In this document: positions 15,383-24,050 of the stretch, in pieces
How the letters are laid out: every line of letters starts with the position of its first letter
Numbering within the stretch: the first letter of the stretch is position 1
Notes under the pieces: model-generated
The model's input: only the letters and a program-made list of their open reading frames with translations
The model's database searches: none
Told to the model about the DNA's origin: nothing
Assembly: GCA_041393965.1 (NCBI GenBank)
Contig: JAWKJB010000003.1
Span: forward strand, 1-64,000
Direction of reading: 5' to 3'
Length of the DNA stretch: 64,000 bases
Source of the DNA: Acidimicrobiia bacterium
GTDB taxonomy: Bacteria > Actinomycetota > Acidimicrobiia > Spongiisociales > UBA5794
Program-made: the position numbers and the translations under genes

Positions 15383-17397
15383 TCGCCACCGCAGGCTACG
15401 CGGCGATCCTCGTCGGGCTCGGGGCAGCCGTCACCCTCGCCGTCAAGGGAGCGAGGGCAGCCGGTGACCGGTCGGCCGTCGCGGTCCCGATCAGGGTCCT
15501 CGTCGCTGCTGCTGTCGCTGCGTTCGTCCTCCTCGAGATCGGCATCCTGACCCACGACTTCTCGATCGCCTATGTCGCGAACAACACGGCGACCACCACA
15601 CCGCTGATCTTCCTGTTCGCAGGTGGCTGGGCCGCGCTCGAAGGATCCGTCGTGCTGTGGGCACTCATGCTCGCCGTCTTCATCTGGCTCGTGTACCGCT
15701 CCCGGGCGTCACAGGACCGCCTCGGGGTTGCTGCGCTCGCCGTCATGGGAGGCGTCGCCGTGTTCTGGTTCGGGCTCATGGCCGTTGCGGCGAATCCGTT
15801 CGCGGTGTGCACCGAAGTCGTTGGCGGCGTCTGCGCCAACGACTCGTGGTGGCCGCTTGCGTCGACCGTGGCGCCCGCCGAAGGGCTCGGGCCGAACCCG
15901 CTGCTCCAAAACCACATCCTGATGGCGGTCCACCCGCCGATGCTCTATGTCGGCTATGTCGGGATGACCGTGCCGTTCGGGTTCGCGATCGCCGCCCTGT
16001 GGCTCAGGGAAACCGGCGCGTCGTGGCTCGACCGAACCCACCGCTGGACCCTCATCGCGTGGGTGTTCCTCACCACCGGCATCTTCTTGGGGGCGTGGTG
16101 GTCATACGAGGTCCTCGGATGGGGCGGCTACTGGGCGTGGGACCCCGTCGAGAACGCCGCGTTGCTTCCGTGGCTCGCCGCGACCGCGTTCTTGCACTCG
16201 GCGCTCGTCCAGCGGCGCCGGGGCATGCTCCAGGCGTGGAACTTCATGCTGGTGATCGCGGCGTTCTCGCTCACGATCCTCGGCACCTTCCTGACACGGT
16301 CCGGGGTCATCGCATCGGTCCACTCCTTCACCCAGTCTGCGGTCGGCCCGTCGATCCTGACCTTCCTCCTCATCGTGGTCGTCGGATCTCTCGCCCTGTT
16401 CGCCGTGCGCGCTCCCGACATCTCCCAAGCGCCTCGCCTCGACTCGCTCGTGTCGAGGGAAGGCTTCATCCTCGCCAACAACCTGCTCCTCACCGTGCTG
16501 ACCTTCACGGTCCTGTTCGGCACTATGTATCCCCTCATCGTCGAAGCGATCGCCGGGGACGAAGTGGCCGTTGGGAGGCCGTTCTTCGACAAGGCGGCGG
16601 TCCCGCTCGCGCTCCTTTTGCTCCTCACGATCGGGATCGGGTCGGTGGCCCCGTGGCGGGTCGCGACCGGAACGGTGCTGTGGAAGCGGCTCCGGTGGGC
16701 CATCGCCGCGGGGCTCACCGCAGGCGCCGTCGCGGTCGTAGCCGGTCTCGACTCGGTCGGTGTCCTCGTGACCCTCGTCGTCGCCGTCTTCGTCATCGCA
16801 GCACTTGTCATCCGCTCCGCAGAGGTCGTCGGCGCACGGCCAGAGCCGGTATTCGCTGCGATGGGCAAGGTCGCGTCGAACGATCCCGGCTACTGGGGCG
16901 GCCAGGTTGCGCACCTCGGTGTGGCGCTCGTCGCTATCGCGCTTGCAACCACCAGCGGGCTCGCCGTGCGAGAAACCGTCCAGATCGACCAAGGCGGAAC
17001 CGCCGTCGTCGGTGGCCACTGCCTGTCGTATGTGGCGCCGTTCGAAAGGGTCAGTGCGCACCGCACGGTGAGCGGCGTGTCGATCCTCGTCCTCGACGAG
17101 GCCTGCTCCGACCAGCGGGCACGCCTTGAACCAAGTGTCAACACCTACCCGGGGGTCTCCCAGCCCGTCGGCACCCCCGATGTGTGGACATCGTTGCGCA
17201 GCGATGTGTATGTCGGCCTCGCCGGCGGCACACCGGAGTCGGTGCTGCTCAATGTGTTCATCTTCCCGTACCAGTGGCTGCTGTGGTTCGGTGGCATGGT
17301 GATCGTTGCCGGCGGTGGCCTTGCGATGATGCGGAAACCGGCACGACACCGGCGAGCGTCAGAGCCCTCACAGGCACAAGGGGCCACCCATGAATGA
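15379..17397 (+). CDS. ccmF: Cytochrome c heme lyase subunit CcmF
   Basis: A 672-residue polytopic protein of the family's usual size. The WWD domain is clear (WGGYWAWDPVENAALLPWL), and conserved histidines lie in LMAVHPPMLYVGY and near VIASVHSFTQS. CcmF receives heme from CcmE and attaches it to the CXXCH motif of apocytochromes outside the membrane. A soluble region of about 130 residues before the last helix is normal for CcmF. The start overlaps the ccmE stop; the end overlaps the next gene by eight bases. Confidence 0.96.
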   Translation: MIATAGYAAILVGLGAAVTLAVKGARAAGDRSAVAVPIRVLVAAAVAAFVLLEIGILTHDFSIAYVANNTATTTPLIFLFAGGWAALEGSVVLWALMLAVFIWLVYRSRASQDRLGVAALAVMGGVAVFWFGLMAVAANPFAVCTEVVGGVCANDSWWPLASTVAPAEGLGPNPLLQNHILMAVHPPMLYVGYVGMTVPFGFAIAALWLRETGASWLDRTHRWTLIAWVFLTTGIFLGAWWSYEVLGWGGYWAWDPVENAALLPWLAATAFLHSALVQRRRGMLQAWNFMLVIAAFSLTILGTFLTRSGVIASVHSFTQSAVGPSILTFLLIVVVGSLALFAVRAPDISQAPRLDSLVSREGFILANNLLLTVLTFTVLFGTMYPLIVEAIAGDEVAVGRPFFDKAAVPLALLLLLTIGIGSVAPWRVATGTVLWKRLRWAIAAGLTAGAVAVVAGLDSVGVLVTLVVAVFVIAALVIRSAEVVGARPEPVFAAMGKVASNDPGYWGGQVAHLGVALVAIALATTSGLAVRETVQIDQGGTAVVGGHCLSYVAPFERVSAHRTVSGVSILVLDEACSDQRARLEPSVNTYPGVSQPVGTPDVWTSLRSDVYVGLAGGTPESVLLNVFIFPYQWLLWFGGMVIVAGGGLAMMRKPARHRRASEPSQAQGATHE

Positions 17398-17794
17398 CAC
17401 AATGAAGACCCTGCTTCCCATTGCGGTTGGCGCCATCGCGCTCGGCATCATCGTCGTCGGGCTCGCCGGAGGCACCGGCTCCGCGCCGACCGTCGACGAT
17501 CGCGTCGAAGCGCTCGCAGCATCGATCAAGTGCCCGTTCTGCAGCGGGGAATCGCTCGCAGACAGCGGTTCGGCGGTCGCAGCCGACTACCGGGCATTGA
17601 TCGCGCAACGAATCGAAGCCGGCGCGACCGACGACGAGATCCTCGACGAGTTTGCCGCCAACTTCGGTGATGCCTACATCCTCGACACCTCGACCAGCGG
17701 ATGGCAGCTCGCTTTGTGGGCGATCCCTGTCGCGGCCCTCATCGGCGGCATCGTCGCGGTGGTCGGCATCAAACGGGCATCCGGGCGACCATGA
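17390..17794 (+). CDS. ccmH: CcmH/NrfF-type apocytochrome thiol protein
   Basis: A 134-residue protein with an N-terminal membrane helix (about 8-26), a small three-helix domain holding the redox pair in IKCPFCSGESLADS (Cys48 and Cys51), and a second membrane helix at 106-126. This is the CcmH/CcmL/NrfF domain, which reduces apocytochrome cysteines before heme ligation. The canonical motif is LRCLVCQ; here it is IKCPFCS, but the CXXC is kept. It overlaps ccmF by eight bases and the next gene by four. Confidence 0.9.
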   Translation: MNDTMKTLLPIAVGAIALGIIVVGLAGGTGSAPTVDDRVEALAASIKCPFCSGESLADSGSAVAADYRALIAQRIEAGATDDEILDEFAANFGDAYILDTSTSGWQLALWAIPVAALIGGIVAVVGIKRASGRP

Positions 17795-18558
17795 CACGCC
17801 ACGACCGCACCATCGAAGAGATCGACGACCTCAACCGTGAGATCGCCGAGGTCGCAGAACAGCTCGCAGAGGGGGACATCGACGAGGCAACCGCCGCCGA
17901 GCTCACGGACAAGTACACGGCACGGCTCGGAACGCTTATCGATGCGCGAAGCACCGAACCAGACGACGAGCCGGCAGCGCGTGGTGCCCTCACCCGGCGT
18001 GCCAAGGCTGGCATCGGGATCGTTGGCGTGGCGGTCGTCGCCATCGCGGTGTTCGCCGTCGTGTCCCTCGCCGGCGACGGGACGACCGGCCTCGAAGGCG
18101 TCGCCCAGGAGGTCCTCACCGACGGGAACGGGCGCGACCTCTCGACGATCTCGAACGAGGAGATGGAACAGGTCGTCGCCCAGAACCCGAGCGTCGTCCC
18201 GATGCGGCTCGCGCTTGCACGGAGGTACTTCGAGGCGGGCGAATTCGACAAGGCACTCGACCACTACTTCGTCATCCTCGACAACGAACAACACCCCGAA
18301 GCCCTCGCCAATGTCGGATGGATGACCTACCTCAGCGGCTATCCCGATGTTGCTGTCGCCTATGTCGAAGCGGCACTCGAACGGGACCCGACCTACCTCG
18401 TTGCGAAGTGGTACCTGGCCAACATCTATGTGGCACTCGATCGCGGCGACGAAGCGATCGTCCACCTCGTCGCCGTCGCGGAAGCGGATGAGACCCCGAC
18501 CGACATCAAAGACCGCGCCGTTGAACTCATCAGCCAGATCGAATCGCCCGATGGCTGA
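17791..18558 (+). CDS. CcmI/CycH-like TPR membrane protein
   Basis: A 255-residue protein: an N-terminal helical region (1-60), one membrane helix at about 73-93, and an outer tetratricopeptide region (about 120-250) with repeats such as MRLALARRYFEAGEFDKALDH and VAKWYLANIYVALDRGDEAI. CcmI/CycH proteins use TPRs to hold the C-terminus of apocytochrome c during maturation. The place between ccmH and ccmG supports this role. The layout differs from proteobacterial CcmI, which has two N-terminal membrane helices, so I keep the name as 'like'. The ATG overlaps the ccmH stop. Confidence 0.75.
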   Translation: MTRHDRTIEEIDDLNREIAEVAEQLAEGDIDEATAAELTDKYTARLGTLIDARSTEPDDEPAARGALTRRAKAGIGIVGVAVVAIAVFAVVSLAGDGTTGLEGVAQEVLTDGNGRDLSTISNEEMEQVVAQNPSVVPMRLALARRYFEAGEFDKALDHYFVILDNEQHPEALANVGWMTYLSGYPDVAVAYVEAALERDPTYLVAKWYLANIYVALDRGDEAIVHLVAVAEADETPTDIKDRAVELISQIESPDG

Positions 18559-19153
18559 GCCCACAACCGGGCGTGGCTCAAAGATGGTGTGGGTCGCCAT
18601 CGCCGGCGGGCTCGTGTTCGTGGTCCTCGCCACGGTGTTCGCGTCGCGGTTCGGTTCCGACCCGGGCATCACAAACTCGCCGCTCAAGGACAAGCCCGCG
18701 CCGACCAACCCGATCGCGCTCATGGACGGTTCAGGGGACATCTCGGTCGCCGACTATGCCGGTGACATCGTCGTCGTCAACTTCTGGGCGTCGTGGTGTT
18801 TCGGCTGCCGCACCGAGCACCCTGCCCTCACGCGCGCCGCTGCCGAGTATGAGGCATTCGGCACCACCTTCATCGCCGTCAACTACCAGGACGACCAGCA
18901 CCGCGCCGAAGCGTTCCTCGACGAACTCGGACGAAGCCCGCAGACCGTCTATACCGTCGACGAAGGATCGGCGACCGCCTTCGCATGGGGCGTCCTCGGC
19001 CTCCCCGAGACCTTCTTCGTCGACCGGGAAGGCATCGTGGTCGGCAAGGTCTCGGGACCGATCAGCTACGAGCTGTTGAGCGCAACCATCGACCGGATCA
19101 TCGTCGGCGACGCCATCGATGATGTCGTGACCGGGGATGTCGAAAACCGGTGA
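18551..19153 (+). CDS. ccmG: Membrane-anchored thioredoxin CcmG/DsbE/ResA-type
   Basis: A 200-residue protein with an N-terminal anchor (residues 13-31) and a thioredoxin fold with the active site WASWCFGCRTEHP (Cys83, Cys86) and the cis-proline loop GLPETFFVD. CcmG keeps the CcmH and apocytochrome thiols reduced outside the membrane. It overlaps the TPR gene by eight bases and is last of the ccm operon; it is convergent with the DUF2277 gene 21 bases later. No clear terminator hairpin lies between them. Confidence 0.88.
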   Translation: MAEPTTGRGSKMVWVAIAGGLVFVVLATVFASRFGSDPGITNSPLKDKPAPTNPIALMDGSGDISVADYAGDIVVVNFWASWCFGCRTEHPALTRAAAEYEAFGTTFIAVNYQDDQHRAEAFLDELGRSPQTVYTVDEGSATAFAWGVLGLPETFFVDREGIVVGKVSGPISYELLSATIDRIIVGDAIDDVVTGDVENR

Positions 19154-19174
19154 CGGCCAGCCGGCGGCGGTGCG

Positions 19175-19375
19175 CTACCGGACCTCCAAGGCCTCCATCA
19201 GGCGTTCGGTGACGCCGGTGATCTCATCCACCGCCCGATCGAACGCCTCCCGATTGTGGGAGGCAGGGCGTGTGAACCCCGAGACCTTCCGCACATACTG
19301 CCGGGCGGCTTCCTCCATCGCCGCACGGTCGTGGATGACCTGTCCGTCCCTGAGCCGGTGAATCGATCTGCACAT
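19175..19375 (-). CDS. DUF2277 family protein
   Basis: A 66-residue protein starting MCRSIHRLRD and containing ARQYVRKVSGFTRPA, with AFDRAVDEITGVTERLMEAL at the end. This matches the short DUF2277 family, which is widespread in actinobacteria, has conserved MCR at its start and has no assigned function. It runs against the ccm operon. The ATG has GGAGAGG a few bases before it (minus strand). Confidence 0.88.
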   Translation of the reverse strand: MCRSIHRLRDGQVIHDRAAMEEAARQYVRKVSGFTRPASHNREAFDRAVDEITGVTERLMEALEVR

Positions 19376-19506
19376 GCGCCTCTCCTCGGTCGAGCCGCCA
19401 TCGTACGGCCGGCCCGCAGACGCTGTGCCCTCGGACAGTCAGCATTCCGGGCGCTACGCCAGTGCCGGGCCTTAGCATCGCTGCCACAGCAATCCTGAAA
19501 GGGATC

Positions 19507-22023
19507 ATGGCCTCGGAAGCCGACTATCGCCTACCGCGGACGGTGCTGCCCGTCCACTACGCAATCACCCTCGAACCCGATCTCACGGCAGCGACCTTCT
19601 CGGGTGTCGTGGCGATCGATATCGAGGTCATCGAACCGACCCCGACGATCGTGCTGAACGCGATCGAGCTCGATCTGGAATCGGCAACGGTCGCCACCGA
19701 TGGCACCGAACACACCGGCACCGTCACCCTCGACGCGGAGGCCGAGCGAGCGACCATCACGCTCGAGTCGCCGCTTCCGACCGGCCCGGCGGTACTGAGG
19801 ATCGAATTCACCGGAATCCTCAACGACGACCTCCGTGGCTTCTACCGGTCGGTGTACACCGACGCCGACGGCAACGAGCACACCATCGCGACAACCCAGT
19901 TTGAAGCGACCGACGCCCGCCGTGCGTTCCCGTGCTGGGACGAACCCGACCTCAAGGCAAGCTTCCAGACAACGCTCGTCGTCGACGATGGCCTCACCGC
20001 CGTCACCAACGGGGGCGAGGTCGCCCGCACCACCCTCGACTCCGGCAAGGTCGCGATCCGTTTCGCCGACACCATCGAGATGTCGACTTACCTCGTGGCG
20101 TTCGTCGTCGGGGAACTGGAGGCGACCGACCCCGTCGATGTCGACGGCGTGCCCCTGCGGATCGTCACCCCTCCCGGCAACTCCCACCTCACCGACTTCG
20201 CGCTCGAAATGGGTACCCATGCGCTTCGCTTCTTCGCCCACTACTACGACATCCCGTATCCGGGCGACAAGCTCGACATGGTCGCCATCCCTGACTTCGC
20301 ATTCGGCGCCATGGAGAACCTCGGCTGCATCACCTACCGCGAAACCGCCCTGCTGCTCGACCCGGCAACGGCGACCCAGGCAGAGCGGACCCGAGTCGCC
20401 GATGTGATCGCGCACGAGATCGCGCACATGTGGTTCGGTGACCTCGTCACCATGAAGTGGTGGAACGGCATCTGGCTCAACGAAGCGTTCGCCACCTTCG
20501 CTGAGATCAAATGCGTCGACGCCTACAAACCGCAGTGGAAGCGGTGGCTGTCGTTTGCTGCGATGCGGACCGCAGGCCAGGAAGTCGATGCCCTCTTATC
20601 GACCCGCCCGGTTGAGTTCGAGGTCGCATCACCGGACGAGGCGAACGCCATGTTCGATGTCCTGACATACCAGAAGGGTTCGACGGTGCTTCGGATGCTC
20701 GAACGCTTCATCGGCGAGGACGCGTTCCAAGCAGGTGTCACCGCGTACCTCAAGAAGCACCGCTACGGGAACACCGATGCACGAGACCTGTGGGTGTGCC
20801 TCGAAGCGGCATCGGGCCAGCCGGTCGGCGAGATCATGGACACATGGATCCTCCAAGGGGGGTATCCGCGGCTGTCGGTAAACCGTGAAGGTGACGGGTT
20901 CTCGCTGACGCAGGAACCGTTCCGGCTGATCGGGTCCGGCGAAGGGATCTGGCAGGTTCCGGTCCTGTACTCGTCGTCAACGGGGGAGGGGAAGGTCGTC
21001 GTCGGGGACGAACCCGTCACGATCGACGCGGCGGACGACCTCATCGTCGATGCCGGAGGCGAGGGCTTCTACCGGGTCGCATACGCCGACGATCTCTTCG
21101 CGGGGATCATCGAACGACTCCCGAACCTCGACCCGATCGAGCGCTACTCGGTTGTGTCAGATGCTCAAGCGGCGATGCTCAAAGGGGACATGCGCGCCCA
21201 AAAGTACCTCGATCTCGTCGACCGGTTGAGGGACGAGGACGAGGTCGATGTGTGGTCGATCGCCCTGTCCGGTATCGACACCCTCGACCGGGTCATCGCG
21301 ACCGACGACCGCCCCGAGCTCCAAGCCTATGTGCGGCGCTTGGTCTCGCCGAAGGCAAGCGAGCTCGGCTGGGCGGCGAGAGAAGGCGACTCGGACCGTG
21401 TCCGCCAGATGCGGGGTCTTCTGCTGCGCACGCTCGGGAACCTCGGTGCGGATCCGTCTACGATCGCGACTGCCACCGATGTGTACGACGGGGGCGACAA
21501 CACGGATGCTGAGATCATCGACGCGGCCTTGATGATCGTCGCAGCCAACAGTGGCGCGGAACGCTTCGACGAGCTGATCGATAAGTCCAAGAACGCAACC
21601 AACCCGCAGCACACCATCAAGTATCTGCGAGCAGCGACCCAGATCCGTGACCCGGAAGCGGCCGAGCGGCTGTTCCACATGGTGCTCGAAGGCCAGGTCA
21701 GGACACAGGACTCGTTCTGGGTGCTCGCTTTGCTGATCGGGCACCGTGAGAACGGCCCGATGATCTGGGGACTCATCGAAAAGCACTGGGAGGCGGCCCT
21801 CGCGGTGATCCCACCGGTGACCAAGCGGCGAATCCTCGATCTGATTCCGAACCGTTCCGAACCCGAAATCGCGCCGAGGATCGAACGCTGGCTCGGCGAC
21901 CATCCCATCCCCGGTGTCGAACTCGCGACGAGCCAGCAGCTCGAGCTCCTCCGTGTCAATGTCGGGCTCCGCGAACGCGAAAGCACCCGCCTCGGCGACG
22001 CACTCCGCGGCACCTCCACATAG
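19507..22023 (+). CDS. pepN: M1-family aminopeptidase (PepN-like)
   Basis: An 838-residue zinc aminopeptidase that removes N-terminal residues from peptides in the cytoplasm. The exopeptidase motif GAMEN is at about residues 267-271 (FGAMENLGCITY). The zinc site HEIAH is at 302-306, with the second glutamate about 20 residues later in NEAFA. A C-terminal ERAP1-like helical domain fills the last 350 residues. The ATG at 19507 matches the family N-terminus (YRLPRTVLPVHYAITLEPDL); an earlier in-frame ATG at 19462 would add 15 unlikely residues. Size is typical (about 850). No signal peptide. It stands alone. Confidence 0.95.
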   Translation: MASEADYRLPRTVLPVHYAITLEPDLTAATFSGVVAIDIEVIEPTPTIVLNAIELDLESATVATDGTEHTGTVTLDAEAERATITLESPLPTGPAVLRIEFTGILNDDLRGFYRSVYTDADGNEHTIATTQFEATDARRAFPCWDEPDLKASFQTTLVVDDGLTAVTNGGEVARTTLDSGKVAIRFADTIEMSTYLVAFVVGELEATDPVDVDGVPLRIVTPPGNSHLTDFALEMGTHALRFFAHYYDIPYPGDKLDMVAIPDFAFGAMENLGCITYRETALLLDPATATQAERTRVADVIAHEIAHMWFGDLVTMKWWNGIWLNEAFATFAEIKCVDAYKPQWKRWLSFAAMRTAGQEVDALLSTRPVEFEVASPDEANAMFDVLTYQKGSTVLRMLERFIGEDAFQAGVTAYLKKHRYGNTDARDLWVCLEAASGQPVGEIMDTWILQGGYPRLSVNREGDGFSLTQEPFRLIGSGEGIWQVPVLYSSSTGEGKVVVGDEPVTIDAADDLIVDAGGEGFYRVAYADDLFAGIIERLPNLDPIERYSVVSDAQAAMLKGDMRAQKYLDLVDRLRDEDEVDVWSIALSGIDTLDRVIATDDRPELQAYVRRLVSPKASELGWAAREGDSDRVRQMRGLLLRTLGNLGADPSTIATATDVYDGGDNTDAEIIDAALMIVAANSGAERFDELIDKSKNATNPQHTIKYLRAATQIRDPEAAERLFHMVLEGQVRTQDSFWVLALLIGHRENGPMIWGLIEKHWEAALAVIPPVTKRRILDLIPNRSEPEIAPRIERWLGDHPIPGVELATSQQLELLRVNVGLRERESTRLGDALRGTST

Positions 22024-22097
22024 CCTCATTCGATCGCCCGCTACTGCCAAGGTACAGCCCTCTGGTCGCGGACCGCGCGATGTGGCATGCTCGCGAC

Positions 22098-22472
22098 ATG
22101 TCCTTCGCTGGTTCGGCCCGTCATGCGTTGTATGCTCGACTTGAGGATGTGCTGGGAACCGAGCACGCGGACACGCTGATGGCCCATCTCCCGACAAGCG
22201 CCAATGACGAGGCCGCCACCCGTGGCGACATCGTTCGCCTTGAGACCCACTTCGACGCGCTTGAGTCGCGACTTGACGCGCTCGAGTCGCGTCTTGATCG
22301 GCTGGAAGGGCGCTTTGACCGTCTCGAGGAGCGTTTCGACCGATTCGAATCGCGAATCGGGGAGATGTATGACATCATCATCGAGCAGCAGCGGTTCTAC
22401 ACGCGCAACACGGTCTGGTCGATGGTTGGGATGACCGCCATCTTCAGCCTCATCGTCACGCTCGTCGGCTGA
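22098..22472 (+). CDS. Small coiled-coil protein with C-terminal membrane helix
   Basis: A 124-residue protein from the ATG at 22098 (an in-frame ATG at 22080 adds six residues). After a helical N-terminus come five copies of a seven-residue coiled-coil unit (LESRLDA, LESRLDR, LEGRFDR, LEERFDR, FESRIGE), encoded by 21-bp imperfect DNA repeats, and then a membrane helix at about 105-124. This layout recalls CCDC90/DUF1640-like and other membrane-tethered coiled-coil proteins; the function is unknown. It sits between two unrelated genes. Confidence 0.75.
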   Translation: MSFAGSARHALYARLEDVLGTEHADTLMAHLPTSANDEAATRGDIVRLETHFDALESRLDALESRLDRLEGRFDRLEERFDRFESRIGEMYDIIIEQQRFYTRNTVWSMVGMTAIFSLIVTLVG

Positions 22473-22514
22473 CGGTCCCCCGGTCGCCGTTGGTGGTTCT
22501 AGTCTGCGATCCGA

Positions 22515-24050
22515 ATGCTCGCGGGAAGGAAGCCGGTGCAGGTCGTTGTCGATGGGTCGCCGCTGACGATCGACGAGGTTGTCGCTGTTGCGTACGGGGA
22601 CGCCGAAGTCGTTGTCGGGGACGGGCTCGACGAACGCATGGCGCCCGCCGCCGAGCTCGTCGACCGGGTGGTGGCCGACGACCGGATCGTCTACGGCATC
22701 ACGACCGGATTCGGCGCTCTCGCGAGCACCCACATCCCGCCCGACCGGGCGACCGACCTCCAGTACGACCTCATCCGTAGCCACGCGGCAGGGGTCGGTG
22801 AACTCATGCCCGCCGAGATCGTCCGTGCCATGCTGCTGTGCAGGGCACGCACCCTTGCGCAGGGCCATTCCGGTGTGCGCCCCGCCGTCGTGCGAGCCCT
22901 CATCGACCTGCTACGCAACGGCATCCTCCCCGCCGTTCCGTCGCAGGGATCCGTCGGGGCATCCGGCGACCTCGCACCGTTCGCCCATCTCGCCCTCCCC
23001 CTCATCGGCGAAGGTCTCGTGCTGTCCGACGACGGTCCCGTGCCGTCGGGTCCCGTGCTCGAAGCTGCCGGGATCGAGCCACTCGCCCTCCGGCCGAAGG
23101 AGGGATTGTCGCTGCTCAACGGAACCGAAGGGATGCTCGCAATGGGCTGTCTCGCCGTGCACCGTGCCCGCCAGCTCGTCGACGCGAACGATGCGGCGTG
23201 CGCCCTCAGCGTCGAGGCCCTCATGGGGTCGACCCGACCATTCGAACATCGGGTCCATGCCCTCCGGCCACATCCCGGACAGACCGAATCGGCGGCAAGG
23301 ATCGGCAGGCTCCTCGAAGGATCCGAGATCTCCAAGATGCATCACGACGACTTCACGCACAAGGTCCAGGACGCATACAGCCTCCGGTGCGCCCCCCAGG
23401 TCCACGGTGCGGTCCGTGACACGATCGCCCGCGCAGAGTCGGTCTTCGGCATCGAACTCGGGTCCGTTGTCGACAACCCGATCGTGTTCCCAGACGATCG
23501 CGATGTCATCTCTGCCGGGAACTTCCATGGCCAGCCGCTCGCCTTCGCGCTGGACTTCCTCGCCATCGCCGTGACCGAGCTCGGCTCGATCTCCGAGCGA
23601 AGGACCGATCGCCTCCTCGACCCCGACCGATCGAGCGGGCTCACACCGTTCCTCGCGACCGAGCCCGGCGTGTCGAGCGGGTACATGATCACCCAGTACA
23701 CCGCAGCGGGGATCGTTGCTGAGAACCGTGTGCTGTCCCACCCTGCGTCGGTCGAGTCGATCCCGACCTCGGGCCTCCAGGAGGACCATGTGTCGATGGG
23801 GTGGGGAGCCGCAACGAAGCTCAACACGATCCTGACCAACACCGCCCGTGTGATCGCCGTTGAACTGATGTGTGCGGCCCAAGGCGCCGAACAGCGCGAG
23901 GCGGCCCTCGCCCCCGGTACCGCAACCGTGAAGAACCTCGTCCGATCGGTGTGCAAACCCCTCGTCGCAGACCGACCGCCCGGCCCTGACATGGAGGCCA
24001 TTGCGAACCTCATCGAGACCGGGGCATTCAGCCGGATCGGAGCACCATGA
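22515..24050 (+). CDS. hutH: Histidine ammonia-lyase
   Basis: A 511-residue enzyme that turns L-histidine into urocanate and ammonia, the first step of histidine breakdown. The MIO cofactor forms from Ala149-Ser150-Gly151 inside GSVGASGDLAPFAH. Tyr60 in YGITTGFG and the later QDAYSLRCAPQ and FHGQP motifs are all present. Length is standard. It is first of hutHUI, with a four-base overlap into hutU. The hut regulator is not in the window. Confidence 0.97.
   Translation: MLAGRKPVQVVVDGSPLTIDEVVAVAYGDAEVVVGDGLDERMAPAAELVDRVVADDRIVYGITTGFGALASTHIPPDRATDLQYDLIRSHAAGVGELMPAEIVRAMLLCRARTLAQGHSGVRPAVVRALIDLLRNGILPAVPSQGSVGASGDLAPFAHLALPLIGEGLVLSDDGPVPSGPVLEAAGIEPLALRPKEGLSLLNGTEGMLAMGCLAVHRARQLVDANDAACALSVEALMGSTRPFEHRVHALRPHPGQTESAARIGRLLEGSEISKMHHDDFTHKVQDAYSLRCAPQVHGAVRDTIARAESVFGIELGSVVDNPIVFPDDRDVISAGNFHGQPLAFALDFLAIAVTELGSISERRTDRLLDPDRSSGLTPFLATEPGVSSGYMITQYTAAGIVAENRVLSHPASVESIPTSGLQEDHVSMGWGAATKLNTILTNTARVIAVELMCAAQGAEQREAALAPGTATVKNLVRSVCKPLVADRPPGPDMEAIANLIETGAFSRIGAP

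Noticed and set aside
16102..17349. A 415-codon minus-strand frame opposite ccmF
   Set aside because: Antisense to a clear CcmF with WWD domain; composition is typical of antisense GC-rich DNA.
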